The notes under the pieces were generated by a model that was given only the letters and a program-made list of their open reading frames with translations, searched no databases and was not told where the DNA came from. This document shows, piece by piece, positions 12,786 to 23,564 of a DNA stretch of 64,000 nucleotides. Each line of letters starts with the position of its first letter. Position 1 is the first letter of the stretch. The DNA lies in the NCBI GenBank assembly GCA_949130485.1, contig OX422183.1:21445202-21509201 (forward strand). Direction: 5' to 3'. Made by a program: the position numbers and the translations under genes. The stretch is from Agelas oroides (Eukaryota > Porifera > Demospongiae > Agelasida > Agelasidae).

Positions 12786-13506
12786 TTAGAATTAATTAGA
12801 ATGCCAATGTAGCCATGCAGGAAATGACCTCACACAGTCATAAGTTCATAATCGTTATTTCACTCAGTGCAGTGCAGCAATGCACTGAGTCAAATGTCAA
12901 ACCCGTGTTAATCACTGCCCAACTACAATTTATCACAGCCCATTTGGGCAGTGATATCCCCATATTTTAGGCACTGGAAAATGGGAGGTGGCTGACACTT
13001 GATGCCTACATGTATATATAGATACATGTACATGTGTGACTGAGTTTTGACCAGTAAACCATAGCCAACAGTAGGTAAGTCATGGAAGTAGCTACCTGTA
13101 TTCTTGTTACATTGTAAACACTTCAGCCTTGAATGGACAGTTCCAGAAAAGCATCAACATTCTTTGGACTCCTCTCACTTGGGGATCTCTGTCTAGACAT
13201 TGATGTCATTCACATGATGAAATGTTCATGCTGGTGGTATTGTCTTGGGAAGTAGGTTGACTTGTTACTTTCAAAGACAGCAACTAGTTCACTGGAAGGT
13301 TCTGTAGATTAAACACATGCCAAGTTTTGATTGGACAGTCCCTTCACTAGCTATACCACCCTCACCCCTCACAGTGACTTCAGAATGAACTTTCCCACTT
13401 ATGTTGTGTACATAGCTATATGCAGATGTATCAACTTCTACACCAATACGTGTGTGAGCTTAGCAGCAACACTTGTGAGAAGATTATTTCATTGTTGAGT
13501 GTATTT

Positions 13507-14640
13507 AGAGTAAGTTAGCAATCATTGGACGACAGGTATATTCGGACACTCAAACGCGGAGGGAAAACTGCGTAAACATTCGGCGATACCACAAGACTGT
13601 AGCTGAGGTACGTGGTACCTGGTGTACCAAAAATGACGCCCGCGCATTGTTTCCTGTTGGCGCTAGAAGCGATAAAATGGCCGTCCGAAAAACATCAATA
13701 TTCGGAAAAGTGTATGTATTTTCAGACACTGTTGTTTGTGCCTTCTCTGAAGCTGCATTTGGAGAGATTTTAGCATCGATACGATGCCCCAAGACCTCCC
13801 CAATTCGCAATATATTTTGGTAGCGGTAGCTGCTTTGAACACTCAGGGGCGCAGCTGAACATGGACCAGTCCGATTCGATCGATATCGGACGGTGAAATT
13901 TGTCATTTCTTGCTGTGTTGTCTCCAAACAAGTTGAAGTCTCCACCATATTAGCATCAGTAGAATCTACAGGCTCTTGGCTACATGCTGGTATTTGTCCG
14001 GTGTTTGTGCATTGAGTAGTTCTCGAGATATTGCACGATATCGTTTGAACTCACCTATTTATGCTGCACATAAATCAACCAGCGTAGTTTATGGAAAGAA
14101 ACATGAAATATATTTATATCTCGAGAACTACTCAACGCACAAACTCCGGACAAGTACCAGCATGTAGCCAAGAGCCTGTAGATTCTACTGATGCTAATAT
14201 GGTGGAGACTTCAACTTGTTTGGAGACAACACAGCAAGAAATGACAAATTTCACCGTCCGATATCGATCGAATCGGACTGGTCCATGTTCAGCTGCGCCC
14301 CAGAGTGTTCAAAACAGCTACCGCTACCAAAATATATTGCGAATTGGGGAGGTCTTGGGGCATCGTATCGATGCTAAAATCTCTCCAAAAGCAGCTTCAG
14401 AGAAGGCACAAACAACAGTGTCTGAAAATACATACACTTTTCCGAATATTGATGTTTTTCGGACGGCCATTTTATCGCTTCTAGCGCCAACAGGAAACAA
14501 TGCGCGGGCGTCATTTTTGGTACACCAGGTACCACGTACCTCAGCTACAGTCTTGTGGTATCGCCGAATGTTTACGCAGTTTTCCCTCCGCGTTTGAGTG
14601 TCCGAATATACCTGTCGTCCGATGATTGCTAACTTACTCT
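13507..14640. mobile_element. Near-perfect 1.13-kb palindromic (foldback) element
   Basis: The arms are 13507-14030 and 14117-14640, 524 bp each, separated by an 86-bp loop. Comparing ORFs across them shows only a few differences, for example LSVQSS versus QSVQNS. Outer ends read AGAGTAAGTTAGCAATCAT and its inverse. Each arm contains the same ORF (13550-13948 minus and 14091-14597 plus), including YRYQNILRIGEVLGHRIDAK. I do not recognise it. Similarity between the arms alone can explain the paired ORFs, so coding is unproven. Confidence 0.9.
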
Positions 14641-14648
14641 ATGTACCA

Positions 14649-14729
14649 ACCTCAAACCCAGGCTTTCCGTTCCAGATTTGTCTCATAGCTTTGGAGAAAA
14701 ATCGGAATGGAAAGCCTGGGTTTGAGGCT
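14649..14729. mobile_element. Small hairpin element
   Basis: CCTCAAACCCAGGCTTTCC and its inverse, ending GTTTGAGGCTAC, bracket about 30 bp. The right end has the GAGGCTA terminus of the foldback family with 9-bp duplications. The left end and flanking duplication are too diverged to assign it firmly. Confidence 0.6.
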
Positions 14730-15608
14730 ACAGCTGTACAGTTCTATTGATGGATATTGTTCAATGTTGCCAGTTCACTTAAACCCCATACTTTTACTGC
14801 AGCACACGTATTAGTGACCTTTGACCTCAAGAATTACCTTTTTCCACTGACCCCCTCAATTATATTGAGAAACCTGTCATTAAAGCACATTGGATTGCTT
14901 GTTTCTGTATAATATTAGTCGTGATATTGTATTAGTCAATGATCTGGTGGTCCTTTGTAGATGCACTCTGCATAAGTTAACTGCAATCGTTTCACCAATG
15001 TGTTGCAATGCCTGTTTAAATATAACACCCTTGGAGTGTAATCATACAAACTTAGATGGACTTCAAACTTCATCATATTCAGTTTCCCTCATAGTCAAAA
15101 TGTAGCCACTGATAAAATGTGAAGTTACCATGGCAACCATGTACAGTGGGTGTTACATTAGAATCACCATATATGGTAATGATGCTGTTACTATTACATG
15201 CATCTGGTCTCCTTTGGTGGTCCTATAATGCAACATTCATGTGCTATGAATACTCAGTGCATGCAGGATTCATTTTGTAATTGCATGTTATGCCAGAGAA
15301 GGAGTGGAACTCTGGCTATAATCACAGACGTTTGTGCAGACAAGGGTGGAGATCTGGCTATATTCATATATTGTTGGGCTGGACTCAGGTTACTCATGTA
15401 CTATAGGATGGGCAGCATTCACAGTGTAAAAAGTGAGATCATAGCTGCCTATTTTAGCACAAAATTCATACAGTTGCTTATGGTTTTGTGTGGAGGGTAT
15501 GTTTTGACTATATATTATTATACATACTCACTTGCTCACACTGGCTTCAGTGGCTTGTACTACACCCAGATCAGGCAACATTGACCAATGGCAAGTGTTT
15601 CCTATTAT

Positions 15609-16320
15609 AACAAGTCACAAAAAAGTTTGCCAAACGCAAACAAGCACATGTAGGGATGAAATCCTCAAAAACCAACCAAACAAGACGGGAACGACACCAC
15701 AATACTTTTACACCATCCCTACATCTTGTGCCATTTTGCCAAAACTGTGTGTTTGTATTTGTTTTTTAGTTGTGTGTAGAAGAGGGTTGTCTTGTAGATG
15801 GAAGGGTGTGGCGTGGGTGTGTTGTGCATAGTGAGTATGTTGTGTTGTTGGTGGTTGCTACTGAGTGTAGCAGGTATGGTCCAAGTTGTGTGTAGAAGGT
15901 GTGGAGTGAGTGAGGAGTGGTGAGTGTGTGTGTTATGTTGGAATGTGCATTATGTTGTTAAGTTTTATGCCTGTTTAGCATGATAGATATGGGTTGTCTT
16001 GTATACAGGTGGCAGTGTGAAGTGAGTAGTGGTAATTTTGTAATGCTTTGTGAAGGATGGGTTATTTTGTGAGATAGTTGAATGGAGTGAAGTACTATGT
16101 TTGTTTGTGGTTGGTGTGGGCTAATAAGTACAAATGTAGAGGGTTTTGTGTTGTGTACAGGTGGCAAAATGGCACAAGATGTAGGGATGGTGTAAAAGTA
16201 TTGTGGTGTCGTTCCCGTCTTGTTTGGTTGGTTTTTGAGGATTTCATCCCTACATGTGCTTGTTTGCGTTTGGCAAACGTTTTTGTGACTTGTTTCTGTT
16301 GTTTTTTTTTTGTTGTTGTG
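15609..16320. mobile_element. Inverted-repeat element with a GT-rich core
   Basis: Ends of about 135 bp are inverted copies: AACAAGTCACAAAAAAGTTT on the left and AAACGTTTTTGTGACTTGTT on the right. Both include CCATCCCTACATCTTGTGCC or its inverse. The core is strongly GT-biased and holds no gene. A shorter relative with similar CACAAAAA ends is at 34265-34430. The ORFs across it simply reflect the inverted repeat. Confidence 0.8.
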
Positions 16321-17131
16321 TAACCACACCCCAAGTGAAATGACTTGTTATGTAGTTTATTGTTGATGTTGATGGATTTCTGGAGGATGTTAGCTGTTTG
16401 CACTTATCCACTTGACAATGGAATCATGGGTGTAACTGTTGTCTAATTGGGTATGTGCATGTGTGTGTGAGTGGTTGTTCTAAGGCACTGTGGTATATAC
16501 ATGACTGTCTACCTGTTCTGTTGTATGACAGGGTTGTAACACTGTATGTTGTGTGTTGTCCAAGGAACAGTTTCTATAGCTGGTTATACATTGTGGGCAG
16601 GTGTGTGTAGGTTGTGTATGGTGGGTGGCAGGTACATAGGTCATAAAGAGGTAAGGCATAACTGTGGTAAAGGAACCCTTGGAGAGTAAGAGTGTTTTTC
16701 CGGGTTCTTCCAGTACTTGTTACGGGACGCTTGCCTTTTGCTTTCTTTGTTTCGCAGATAGTTCTGCTTATCCCGCGCCCGTTTCTTGTGGACGTTACGC
16801 ATACTGCGTTCCTTGTCAAATCCAGCACAAGTACGTCAACTGCTGTATGAAAGTAGCAACATATGCAATCGTTTGGGAATCAATCGATCGTCAAGTTCTC
16901 TACGGAAGTAGAATAACCGCAGCTGCATGCCAACTTCACGTGCTGTAGCTGTTGAACTTCTGTTGACGTAGTCGCTATGAATATTCTATTCTAACAAAAT
17001 GGCGTATAGCAGCAAGCATAAGCGTGGGGTTACCTGAGAATCGCCGATTAATTCGACTTCTTTCTTTGAGAACGATGAGTGGTGGGTACAATACCCAGTA
17101 ATTTATGCTGATCTTTCGCGTTTGAATCGTT
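16321..17131. other. Non-coding part of the left arm
   Basis: No exon is supported. The block 16976-17135 repeats in direct orientation at 34799-34965 in the first long intron of the kinase gene; shared pieces include TAACAAAATGG, TTTGAGAACGAT and CAATACCC. The first part is GT-rich. Confidence 0.5.
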
Positions 17132-17174
<43 letters not shown>

Positions 17175-17192
17175 GAAGAAGAAGAATAAGAA

Positions 17193-17223
<31 letters not shown>

Positions 17224-17349
17224 AAGAAGAAGAAGAAGAAGAAGAAGAAGAAGAAGAAGAAGAAGAAGAAGAAGAAGAAGAAGAAGAAGAAGAAGAAGAA
17301 GAAGAAGAAGAAGAAGAAGAAGAAGAAGAAGAAGAAGAAGAAGAAGAAG
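17132..17349. repeat. Compound (AAT)n-(AAG)n microsatellite
   Basis: AAT units run from 17132 to about 17173 and AAG units from there to 17349. The tract ends 4 bp from the stop codon of the minus-strand methyltransferase, so any transcript of that gene enters a long (CTT)n then (ATT)n tract in its 3' UTR. Long Lys and Leu ORFs here are artefacts. Confidence 0.97.
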
Positions 17350-17353
17350 GTAC

Positions 17354-18154
17354 TTAGCGATGCTTTCCAGCAAATTTAACGATCCGTTTAGTTTGCCAAT
17401 CACCATGTTCGGGTGGGTCATTCTCAACTGTAATTCCTGGGGCATCACGACGTTGGCTTTTGATAGTAATGTCATAAAAGCCCTCCTGTTGCAGTACGGT
17501 CGTCATAGTTTCTTCCCTGATGCTGATTCCAAAAAAATTCTCATCTCCAACCATATAGAAGAAAGTGTCTCCTGCTCCATCCGTGGTTACTATCACCAGC
17601 TTCCCCCCTGGTTTTACTAATTTAGCCAACTTGGAGACAGCTCCAGAAAACTCCTCTAAAGAAGTGCACGCACACTCCAAGCACTGACAGGTAAATACCA
17701 CATCATATGGGCCGTAGTAGGCTGGTTCAACTGGGGTATCTTTGTTGATGTCACAAGGGATGACTGCTTTGACAACCTGGCGTAACCTCTCCTCTCTCAA
17801 TGCAACTTCTTCTTTGCTTTTTCCTTCCAGCTCTTGAACAACATACTCAAAGAAGGGAGTCCACTTTGGAGCATCGGGATCGCCATCTAACCACTTCTGA
17901 AGCGCTTTCCTGTTTTTCTCAGTATATTCGGAGAGCACTATTTCAGATGCGTACAACGGCGTACTAATTTCGTAGATGATAATTGGGCCAGTGCCAAACT
18001 CCAGAACTTTCAAACCAGCAGGAGGTGATCCATACGTTTTGTAAAATTCGTGCAAAAGTTGCAGCGAATGACGGTGGAACGCATCAACTGTCGCGTAGTC
18101 CTGTTTTACGTATTTCCAAGGGTCGAACAGTTCGTAATCTTGCTGGGATGCCAT
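17354..18154 (-). CDS. NNMT/PNMT-family SAM-dependent methyltransferase, copy 1
   Basis: This intronless gene encodes 266 residues and starts at MASQQDYELFDPW. The ORF extends 9 codons upstream, but copy 2 lacks that extension, so I chose the shared Met. Family features are: SAM-binding motif I, VLEFGTGPIIIYEIS, near residues 49-63; the post-motif acidic/Tyr region LSEYTEKN; ALQKWLDGDP; the CDINKDTPV region; YDVVFTCQCLE; the KPGGKLVIV strand near residue 190; and YMVGDENFFG. Family members transfer a methyl group from SAM to small amines such as nicotinamide, phenylethanolamines or thioethers in the cytosol. The substrate here cannot be predicted. It is about 91 percent identical to copy 2 over the first 254 residues. 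The C-terminus (RIVKFAGKHR) differs completely from copy 2. The start-proximal sequence is shared between the copies, and an unrelated miniature element lies just upstream. Confidence 0.93.
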   Translation of the reverse strand: MASQQDYELFDPWKYVKQDYATVDAFHRHSLQLLHEFYKTYGSPPAGLKVLEFGTGPIIIYEISTPLYASEIVLSEYTEKNRKALQKWLDGDPDAPKWTPFFEYVVQELEGKSKEEVALREERLRQVVKAVIPCDINKDTPVEPAYYGPYDVVFTCQCLECACTSLEEFSGAVSKLAKLVKPGGKLVIVTTDGAGDTFFYMVGDENFFGISIREETMTTVLQQEGFYDITIKSQRRDAPGITVENDPPEHGDWQTKRIVKFAGKHR

Positions 18155-18243
18155 AATTCCCCCGAGCCGGCTACAACGCACCGCGCAGCGTTAGCTGTCG
18201 TCACCTATGCCTCACGGGCGAAAATCAGAGAATAATGGCGCGG
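18155..18243 (-). promoter_or_regulatory. Conserved upstream block of the methyltransferase gene
   Basis: The 89 bp before the ATG closely match 40890-40985 before copy 2, including CTGATTTTCGCCCG, AGGTGACGACAG and TAACGCTGC. Beyond the block the two loci differ. It is probably the core promoter and 5' UTR. No TATA box is evident. Confidence 0.55.
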
Positions 18244-18247
18244 TTCA

Positions 18248-19074
18248 TATAGAGGGCGTTCATTGACGTCATCGCATCGTAGCAACCGTTGCTACGCCGC
18301 CATCTTGATAGGCAAATTAATAGTCCCGGTGGGCGTGGTTTATGAAATATATCAAAATAAAATTTCTCGTACAGAATTCATCCCAGTACAACAAAACATA
18401 CTGAATACGAAGCAGGGAGGGTAGTGAATGTGTACAGGAAAAACCGTGGTAGTAGCTCACTTTGTAAGCACACGAGTGTCCCCGCAGACTATTATAAACC
18501 AAAAATCTACAGTATGAAGTACGCTAGCGACTTGATCTCGCTGTTGGAGATGCGCTTTAATAAACTCTAGGGCGGCTCGAAACGTTTTTGCCGCTACTGT
18601 AAATGGTACTCGAAATAGAAAGTTTTGAATGAGAAAAACTGTCTTACCAAATTTCCTTGAAACAACGGGACGTAACGTTGCAACGGAAGGCGATATCGCA
18701 GAAACTGCTTCGAGTCGCCCTTCGAACGGTATTTTTGCGTAGTTTCGCGGTCTTCGCTAGTTGTAAATCAGTCTCCATGACTTTATTTTTGGTTACAAAA
18801 AAGTTCGATAACTAGCACCGTAACGGCTGAGTTCAAAGTTCAAAGTGAATAGCATAATTATGCGCATACAAGCAACGATCCTACAAGTAGCATCACTTTC
18901 ATGTACAGGTATGTTAACTGTCATGACTAGCTCTCTGCATACTATAAAGTTGAAGCTAAATGCATGCTCCGTACCTCGAAGCGAGCTCGTAGAATAGGCC
19001 TCGCCATACATTTTCCCGCGGCGGAAATATGCAGAAATTGCCTACCGGGTGACGTCACATGCACGCCCTCTATA
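18248..19074. mobile_element. Miniature inverted-repeat element upstream of the methyltransferase
   Basis: The ends are TATAGAGGGCGTTCAT followed by TGACGTCA, and the inverse ending ACGCCCTCTATA at 19074. The flanks GGTTCA and GGTCCA may be a 6-bp target duplication. The core holds CpG-rich sequence but no gene. The equivalent position before copy 2 lacks it, so it inserted after duplication or was lost there. Confidence 0.75.
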
Positions 19075-19184
19075 GGTCCAAAGACAGTGTAAAGTTACGT
19101 AACCCTTTTATGAAGCGGAAATGCTGTATTGAACGTTTACGTGTCTTGCAACCAGAGTCGAAATTTCGGTCAATAGCCCTACAA

Positions 19185-19287
19185 TAGCCTTGTTCCCAAG
19201 CCCGTCCAGCTTTCCGTCGCTTGCAGTACCTAACCCTAACCCTTTCGATTTTTCGTTCGCGTGCGGGAGAGCCTGGGAACGAGGCTA
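19185..19287. mobile_element. Foldback element of the TAGCCTC family, 103 bp
   Basis: It starts TAGCCTTGTTCCCAAGC and ends GCCTGGGAACGAGGCTA. The flanks 19176-19184 and 19288-19296 are identical 9-mers, GCCCTACAA. This is one of the clearest target-site duplications in the window. Confidence 0.92.
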
Positions 19288-19369
19288 GCCCTACAACGCA
19301 CATTAAATTCATGAAATTGAAGCGCTTTGGTTCTTCTTTCTAGTTCTGCTAGTAAGAACATCGCATTCA

Positions 19370-19694
19370 ATATAGAGCGATTGCACGTGACGTCATTACG
19401 TTCGAGATTACGAAGGAAATCAGAAAACAGCCGCCATTTTGGTGCACAACGAGATAGGAGCTTCTATGGCGATCTTCACGAAATGAGTGATATACTTATA
19501 ATGCTTCTAATATGTGTTGAATCGGACAAAATACCATTGCTACATAAGTTAAAACAGCTATATAAACGCTTACCTGTGGGTGTTTTAATCGATATCGCAT
19601 ATACTGCTAATAACATACTGTACAAGTTGTGCACCAAAATGGCGGTTCATTTCTAGTATACGGAATTGTGATCACGTGCTGAGAACGCTCTATT
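19370..19694. mobile_element. Miniature element with CACGTGACGTCA-type ends
   Basis: The left end reads ATATAGAGCGATTGCACGTG and the right end CACGTGCTGAGAACGCTCTA in inverse arrangement. Inner inverted pieces CCGCCATTTTGGTGCAC and GTGCACCAAAATGGCGG support the structure. The ORF at 19327-19656 lies mostly inside it and is not a gene. Confidence 0.75.
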
Positions 19695-20228
19695 ATACTT
19701 TTATGTTTTAGCCGCTTTTTGCATGTTTCATTGGCCTTCTAGGGTATGCAACCCTTACTATGGAAAATAAGTTTCTTTGGGTGCAGATTTTGGTTGCATT
19801 TGCCGTCATACTGCTGTGACAACCAGCACCAAGCTCAGGACACCCCAAGAGATTATGACCCATGCAGTACAGTCAATTGGTGCTAGACTGGCTTTAATAC
19901 TTTACAGTTAGCACATGCAGAACCTCAGAGGAACAATATTCCACTCCTAATACCAGGTGGCAGAGGCTGTATGCTGGCATAGAGTGTGCATGCTTGTGTG
20001 TCTCTATTCATATATCACTCTAAGAAGAGATTATGTTGTTTTGACCATTTTAGGAGACAAAGTTCTGTATATGTACAGCCTGTGGTTATGATGCAAGCCA
20101 GGTACTATATAAGAAGAGATTATGTTGTTTTGACCATTTTAGTTGCATCAATCAACAGTTGAAATATGCAGAGATACTTCGGTGAGTTGGTTAACAATTC
20201 TTGTATTCCCATAGAGCATTGTAGCTTT

Positions 20229-20259
<31 letters not shown>

Positions 20260-20879
20260 GGGCAAATACATAAGTGGTATCATCTGTAAATGAATATTTG
20301 CAGTCCATGCTCTGGGATTTTGCATTCACTAAACATCCGCGCCTTGGGAGTTTGGAAGATGTTACTAAGTGACATTTGTCACTAACTCACAGCATCTTAT
20401 TCACATGCACACCTGAAATAGCATCCTTTGGGTCATTTACTGTGAACAGCCCTGGACTCAGTGTGAAGTTTGACAATGTGCACACTCCATAAAGAAAAAA
20501 AGAAAGCTGATTCAGACTCTCCACCAACCAATTTTAAAATTATACAAAAACAAAAGATGTTTACTGAATGCAAAATCCCCAGAGCATGGACTACAAATAT
20601 TCATTTACAGATGATACCACATAATTATGACAACATCTCTTCTTACAGTATAGGGTCTGTACCTGCACCAGATCTTATCCTAACATGACGACACCTGACC
20701 CCTGACTTTGCCTTACGTGTCAAACTGCATAAAAAATAACATGTCTTGAGTGCTAAATTTCTGATCCTGAAAAGTTAAAAAGAAAAAGCTAGACATTGTC
20801 ATCTCCATGGAGTGTAAGGTACTTGTTCTCATAGTGGCGATAGATAAATTTTTCCAATTACTGTTTTGGGGTGGATCAT
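19695..20879. other. Repeat-rich part of the left arm with no gene
   Basis: The segment beginning AAGAAGAGATTATGTTG occurs twice (about 20022 and 20110). 20107-20310 is partly inverse to 20581-20660, with TGGTATCATCTGTAAATG facing CATTTACAGATGATACCA. A T run and a long G run lie at about 20227-20262. No exon was found. Confidence 0.5.
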
Positions 20880-21178
20880 TCACACAACTGTAATTCCTAG
20901 GATATCACGAGGTTGCATGACATGCATGGGATTGTAATGTCACAGAACCCATTCTGTTGGAGTACGGTTGTCAGAGCTTCTTCCCTGATGCTGAGTCCAA
21001 TACTAACAGTATACTCTCTTTTAGATTTAGTATATAGTAGTCCGAACACTAACCTAAAACAACACTGTCCAATCATCTTCTCATTTCCGACCATATAAAA
21101 GTAAGTGTTGCCTGGTCCTTCCAAAGTGAGTATATAGCACCAGCTTCCCCCTGAGAGGTAATTGTTGATACAGGTCAC
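20880..21178 (-). pseudogene. Methyltransferase fragment with inserted miniature element
   Basis: The minus strand reads GPGNTYFYMVGNEKMIG and then, after a foreign stretch, SIREEALTTVLQQNGFCDIT. These correspond to the C-terminal third of the methyltransferases (YMVGDENFFG, SIREETMTTVLQQEGFYDIT). The foreign stretch, 21002-21066, is the end of an ACTAAAA-type element and keeps the frame open by chance. The N-terminal two thirds are missing. Confidence 0.85.
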
Positions 21179-21439
21179 TTATACATAGGTGCTTTACTGT
21201 ATGAAATAAACTATATTGAATATAGAGAGATGGTTGCTTTGGGTTCCTAAGATATAGCTATGGGCAATTGTGTCACATCTACATTCAATGCAACTTAAGT
21301 CTTTGACAGACTTTTCAGGTCTAAGTCTCCAGTTCTTGCCCATCATTCATAGGCCCACAACAGTGGATACACCCCTTGTTGAAAGCGCAGTCTCCTCCTG
21401 GGAACCAGGCTAAGGATGGAGAAGGTGTGTTTGCCAATA

Positions 21440-22300
21440 TCTATGTCTCTCTCAAGACTGGCAATGAATTTGACAGTGACAATGAGCGCTACTTGACTTT
21501 TTAGTATGGATGTTTGGCAGAGTCCCGCTTGTTTGGAGCAAATCTCACTCATTTTGTGATGAGGTCTCACTCAAGCAGGCTGCTGACCTTGAGAGTTCTG
21601 AGTGCAACTATCCATGCATTTGTACCTCAGCAAATTAACAGTATCCACAGACACAATAAACTGGTTTGGCTCTAACTATTGCACTCATGATCAGACAGCT
21701 GCAGCTGCCTCATGATCAGACAGCTGCAGCTGCCTCATGAAACCCAATACTGGTGGTCGTAGTAACCTATATTTGTGGCAACATAGTGTGGAAGCCATAG
21801 CTGTGAATATATTTTGTGGTACGTTCTAGCTGCTGTTCCCAGGCCCCGCCCACCCTTCACTACGGAAAAGGGACGGAAAACTGGGTGGGGCCTGGGAACG
21901 AGGCACTATCCTACTGCCATCTGCTCCCATGTGTCCAGTATTTGTTCCTCCTTTTTTCTTGTGTCAGAATTGGGCCAAGCAACTACCTCCACTAAACCAA
22001 AAGGTAAAAAGGGTGGATTTAGCTAGCTAGTCCAGCTAACTAGTGATCAGGTCCTGGAAAACATACATAATTATGTAGATATGCAAGTATCGTGGCGTAT
22101 GGTAGTAGGGATGACCCCGAAAAAAATCTATGTCTCTCTTGAGACTGGCAATGACTTTGACTTAATTGATTCGTGATCTTTTTATAATTAATTTGTGGAT
22201 GTTTGACAGAAAGAGTCCCACTCGTTTGGAGCAAATCTCACTCATTTTGTGATGAAGTCTCACTCAAATGAGGCTGCTGACCTTGAGAGTTCTGAATGCA
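21440..22300. repeat. Direct repeat bounding the inner end of the left arm
   Basis: 21440-21610 and 22128-22300 are related copies sharing ATCTATGTCTCTCT, GAGCAAATCTCACTCATTTT and GCTGACCTTGAGAGTTCTGA. Between them, 21833-21905 is a foldback with CCAGGCCCCGCCCA facing GGGTGGGGCCTGG. A relative of that foldback sits at the corresponding place in the right arm (36659-36730). Confidence 0.65.
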
Positions 22301-22504
22301 GTACATGCTAACTACATGTGTGTATGTGTGAAGTGTTTGTTGTGTTGGAAGCAGGGTAAACCCACCACACCCCCTCACATATACCTCTGTAATGGATTTG
22401 TTGCTAGGAGACAAGTCAGCTACAAACCCGTTAATGTAATTCGCTCTGATGGATCTCTCTCGTTCCTCCCTGTGAGGATTAAGATGGCTAGCTATTGACC
22501 AAGA

Positions 22505-23050
22505 GCCTGAGATGTGAGTGGTTTGTTTTACTGAGCTGTGAGATACTCTGGGAAAAATTGTTAATGTCACTGTGACATAATAGCAGTGTATATAGAATTA
22601 TCCTTTAGTAACAGCTCTATTGTGCTTTGAACAAGTCACTGTGCTGACAGTGCAGCACAGTCTCATTCTGAGGTGTATACTTATATATGTACCATAATCT
22701 CCCGAAAATACGTCCATGGGCGATGAACTTAAGTGGCTCCTAAAAGAGGGGGGTGGGCGTATTCTGAGGTGTATATTTATATATGTGTCACTCGATTTAA
22801 GCTTTGGAGAGAGAGAAAGCGGATTTAAGCGGAGAGCAAGGGAAAAAGATCTACCAGGGTCCAGCTGCATATCACAGTTGCTGTCTTTATTGTTATGAGT
22901 GCACAGCAAAAGTACAGGTGTTTGTGTGAGTGCTTGGCAAAAGCATTCCATATGCAGATTCAAGGACTTTTGAGACACTAGTTAGCAGTGATGACAAAGC
23001 ATATTCAAATTGTGCTTTGAGCATGTCACTGTCCTGACAGTGTAGTGTAT
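22505..23050. promoter_or_regulatory. Promoter-like repeat blocks with a TGTCACTGTGACA dyad
   Basis: 22505-22690 is a close direct repeat of 26920-27080. It contains the palindrome TGTCACTGTGACA (22565-22577), then GTATATAGAA, then TTTGAACAAGTCACTGTGC. A related tail recurs at 22990-23048. Similar dyad copies are at 26539, 26968 and 27402. The copy at 26539 lies directly upstream of a real gene, so these are probably remnants of duplicated promoters. Confidence 0.5.
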
Positions 23051-23057
23051 TAATGTT

Positions 23058-23180
<123 letters not shown>

Positions 23181-23243
23181 CCTTGGTCAAAGAGGTATGT
23201 TTTGAAGATGGAGATGGTTGTGTTTTACCAGGAGTTGAGGTCA

Positions 23244-23452
23244 TGCTCAGAGCATCTTGCCTCTTGCTGGAAATAAACAAATTTAGATGTTATGAGGCGA
23301 AAGTAGGTGAAAATGAAATGATCACTGGCGGCAGTGCACTGGCAGCTCAAGCCAGCGGTGTGCACTGGCGGCTCAAGCCAGAGGTGTCCTGGGTTCGACT
23401 CCCAGCTGCCGGCTTTTTCACTTTCCTCTATTTTCACCTCCTAACAACAAAA
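23244..23452. mobile_element. Second copy of the element with tRNA-like boxes
   Basis: It matches 11579-11927 with a shorter core. It has TGCTCAGAGCATCTTGCCTC, then TTAGATGTTATGAGGCGAAA, a twice-repeated CACTGGCGGCTCAAGCCAG-like unit, the B-box-like GGTTCGACTCC, and the inverted right end with CTATTTTCACCTC. Confidence 0.75.
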
Positions 23453-23501
23453 TCTTTAGTTGAGGTCATGTTGGAGATCAAGTTTCTGTCTCAGCTCTTG
23501 T

Positions 23502-23564
23502 TAGCCTCATCCCCAGGCCCGTTTGAAAAATCTGATTTTTCAAACGGGCCTGTGGATGAGGCTA
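23502..23564. mobile_element. Foldback element of the TAGCCTC family, 63 bp
   Basis: It begins TAGCCTCATCCCCAGGCCCG and ends with the inverse, GGATGAGGCTA. The flanking 9-mers AGCTCTTGT and AGCTCTTGC match at eight positions. Confidence 0.85.

Larger units (their letters stand above)
12677..22122 (+). repeat. Left arm of a large diverged inverted duplication
   Basis: Successive blocks match 36455-50030 in inverse orientation and reversed order: 12677-13000 with 49740-50030; 13046-13350 with 47430-48720; 15528-15605 with 41930-42010; the methyltransferase gene 17354-18240 with 40890-41783; the methyltransferase fragment near 20880-21170 with 37795-38015; and 21800-22122 with 36455-36780. Segments of 15080-15440 also match 44600-44702 (direct) and 45810-46030 (inverse). 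The arms differ by many insertions. Confidence 0.8.

Noticed and set aside
16975-17475. Long minus-strand ORF with a polyleucine run and its plus-strand polylysine partner
   Set aside because: They are translations of the (AAT)n-(AAG)n microsatellite extended into the methyltransferase gene in a wrong frame.
19327-19656. 109-residue plus-strand ORF
   Set aside because: It lies mostly within a miniature inverted-repeat element (19370-19694), has no domain features and includes the element ends.
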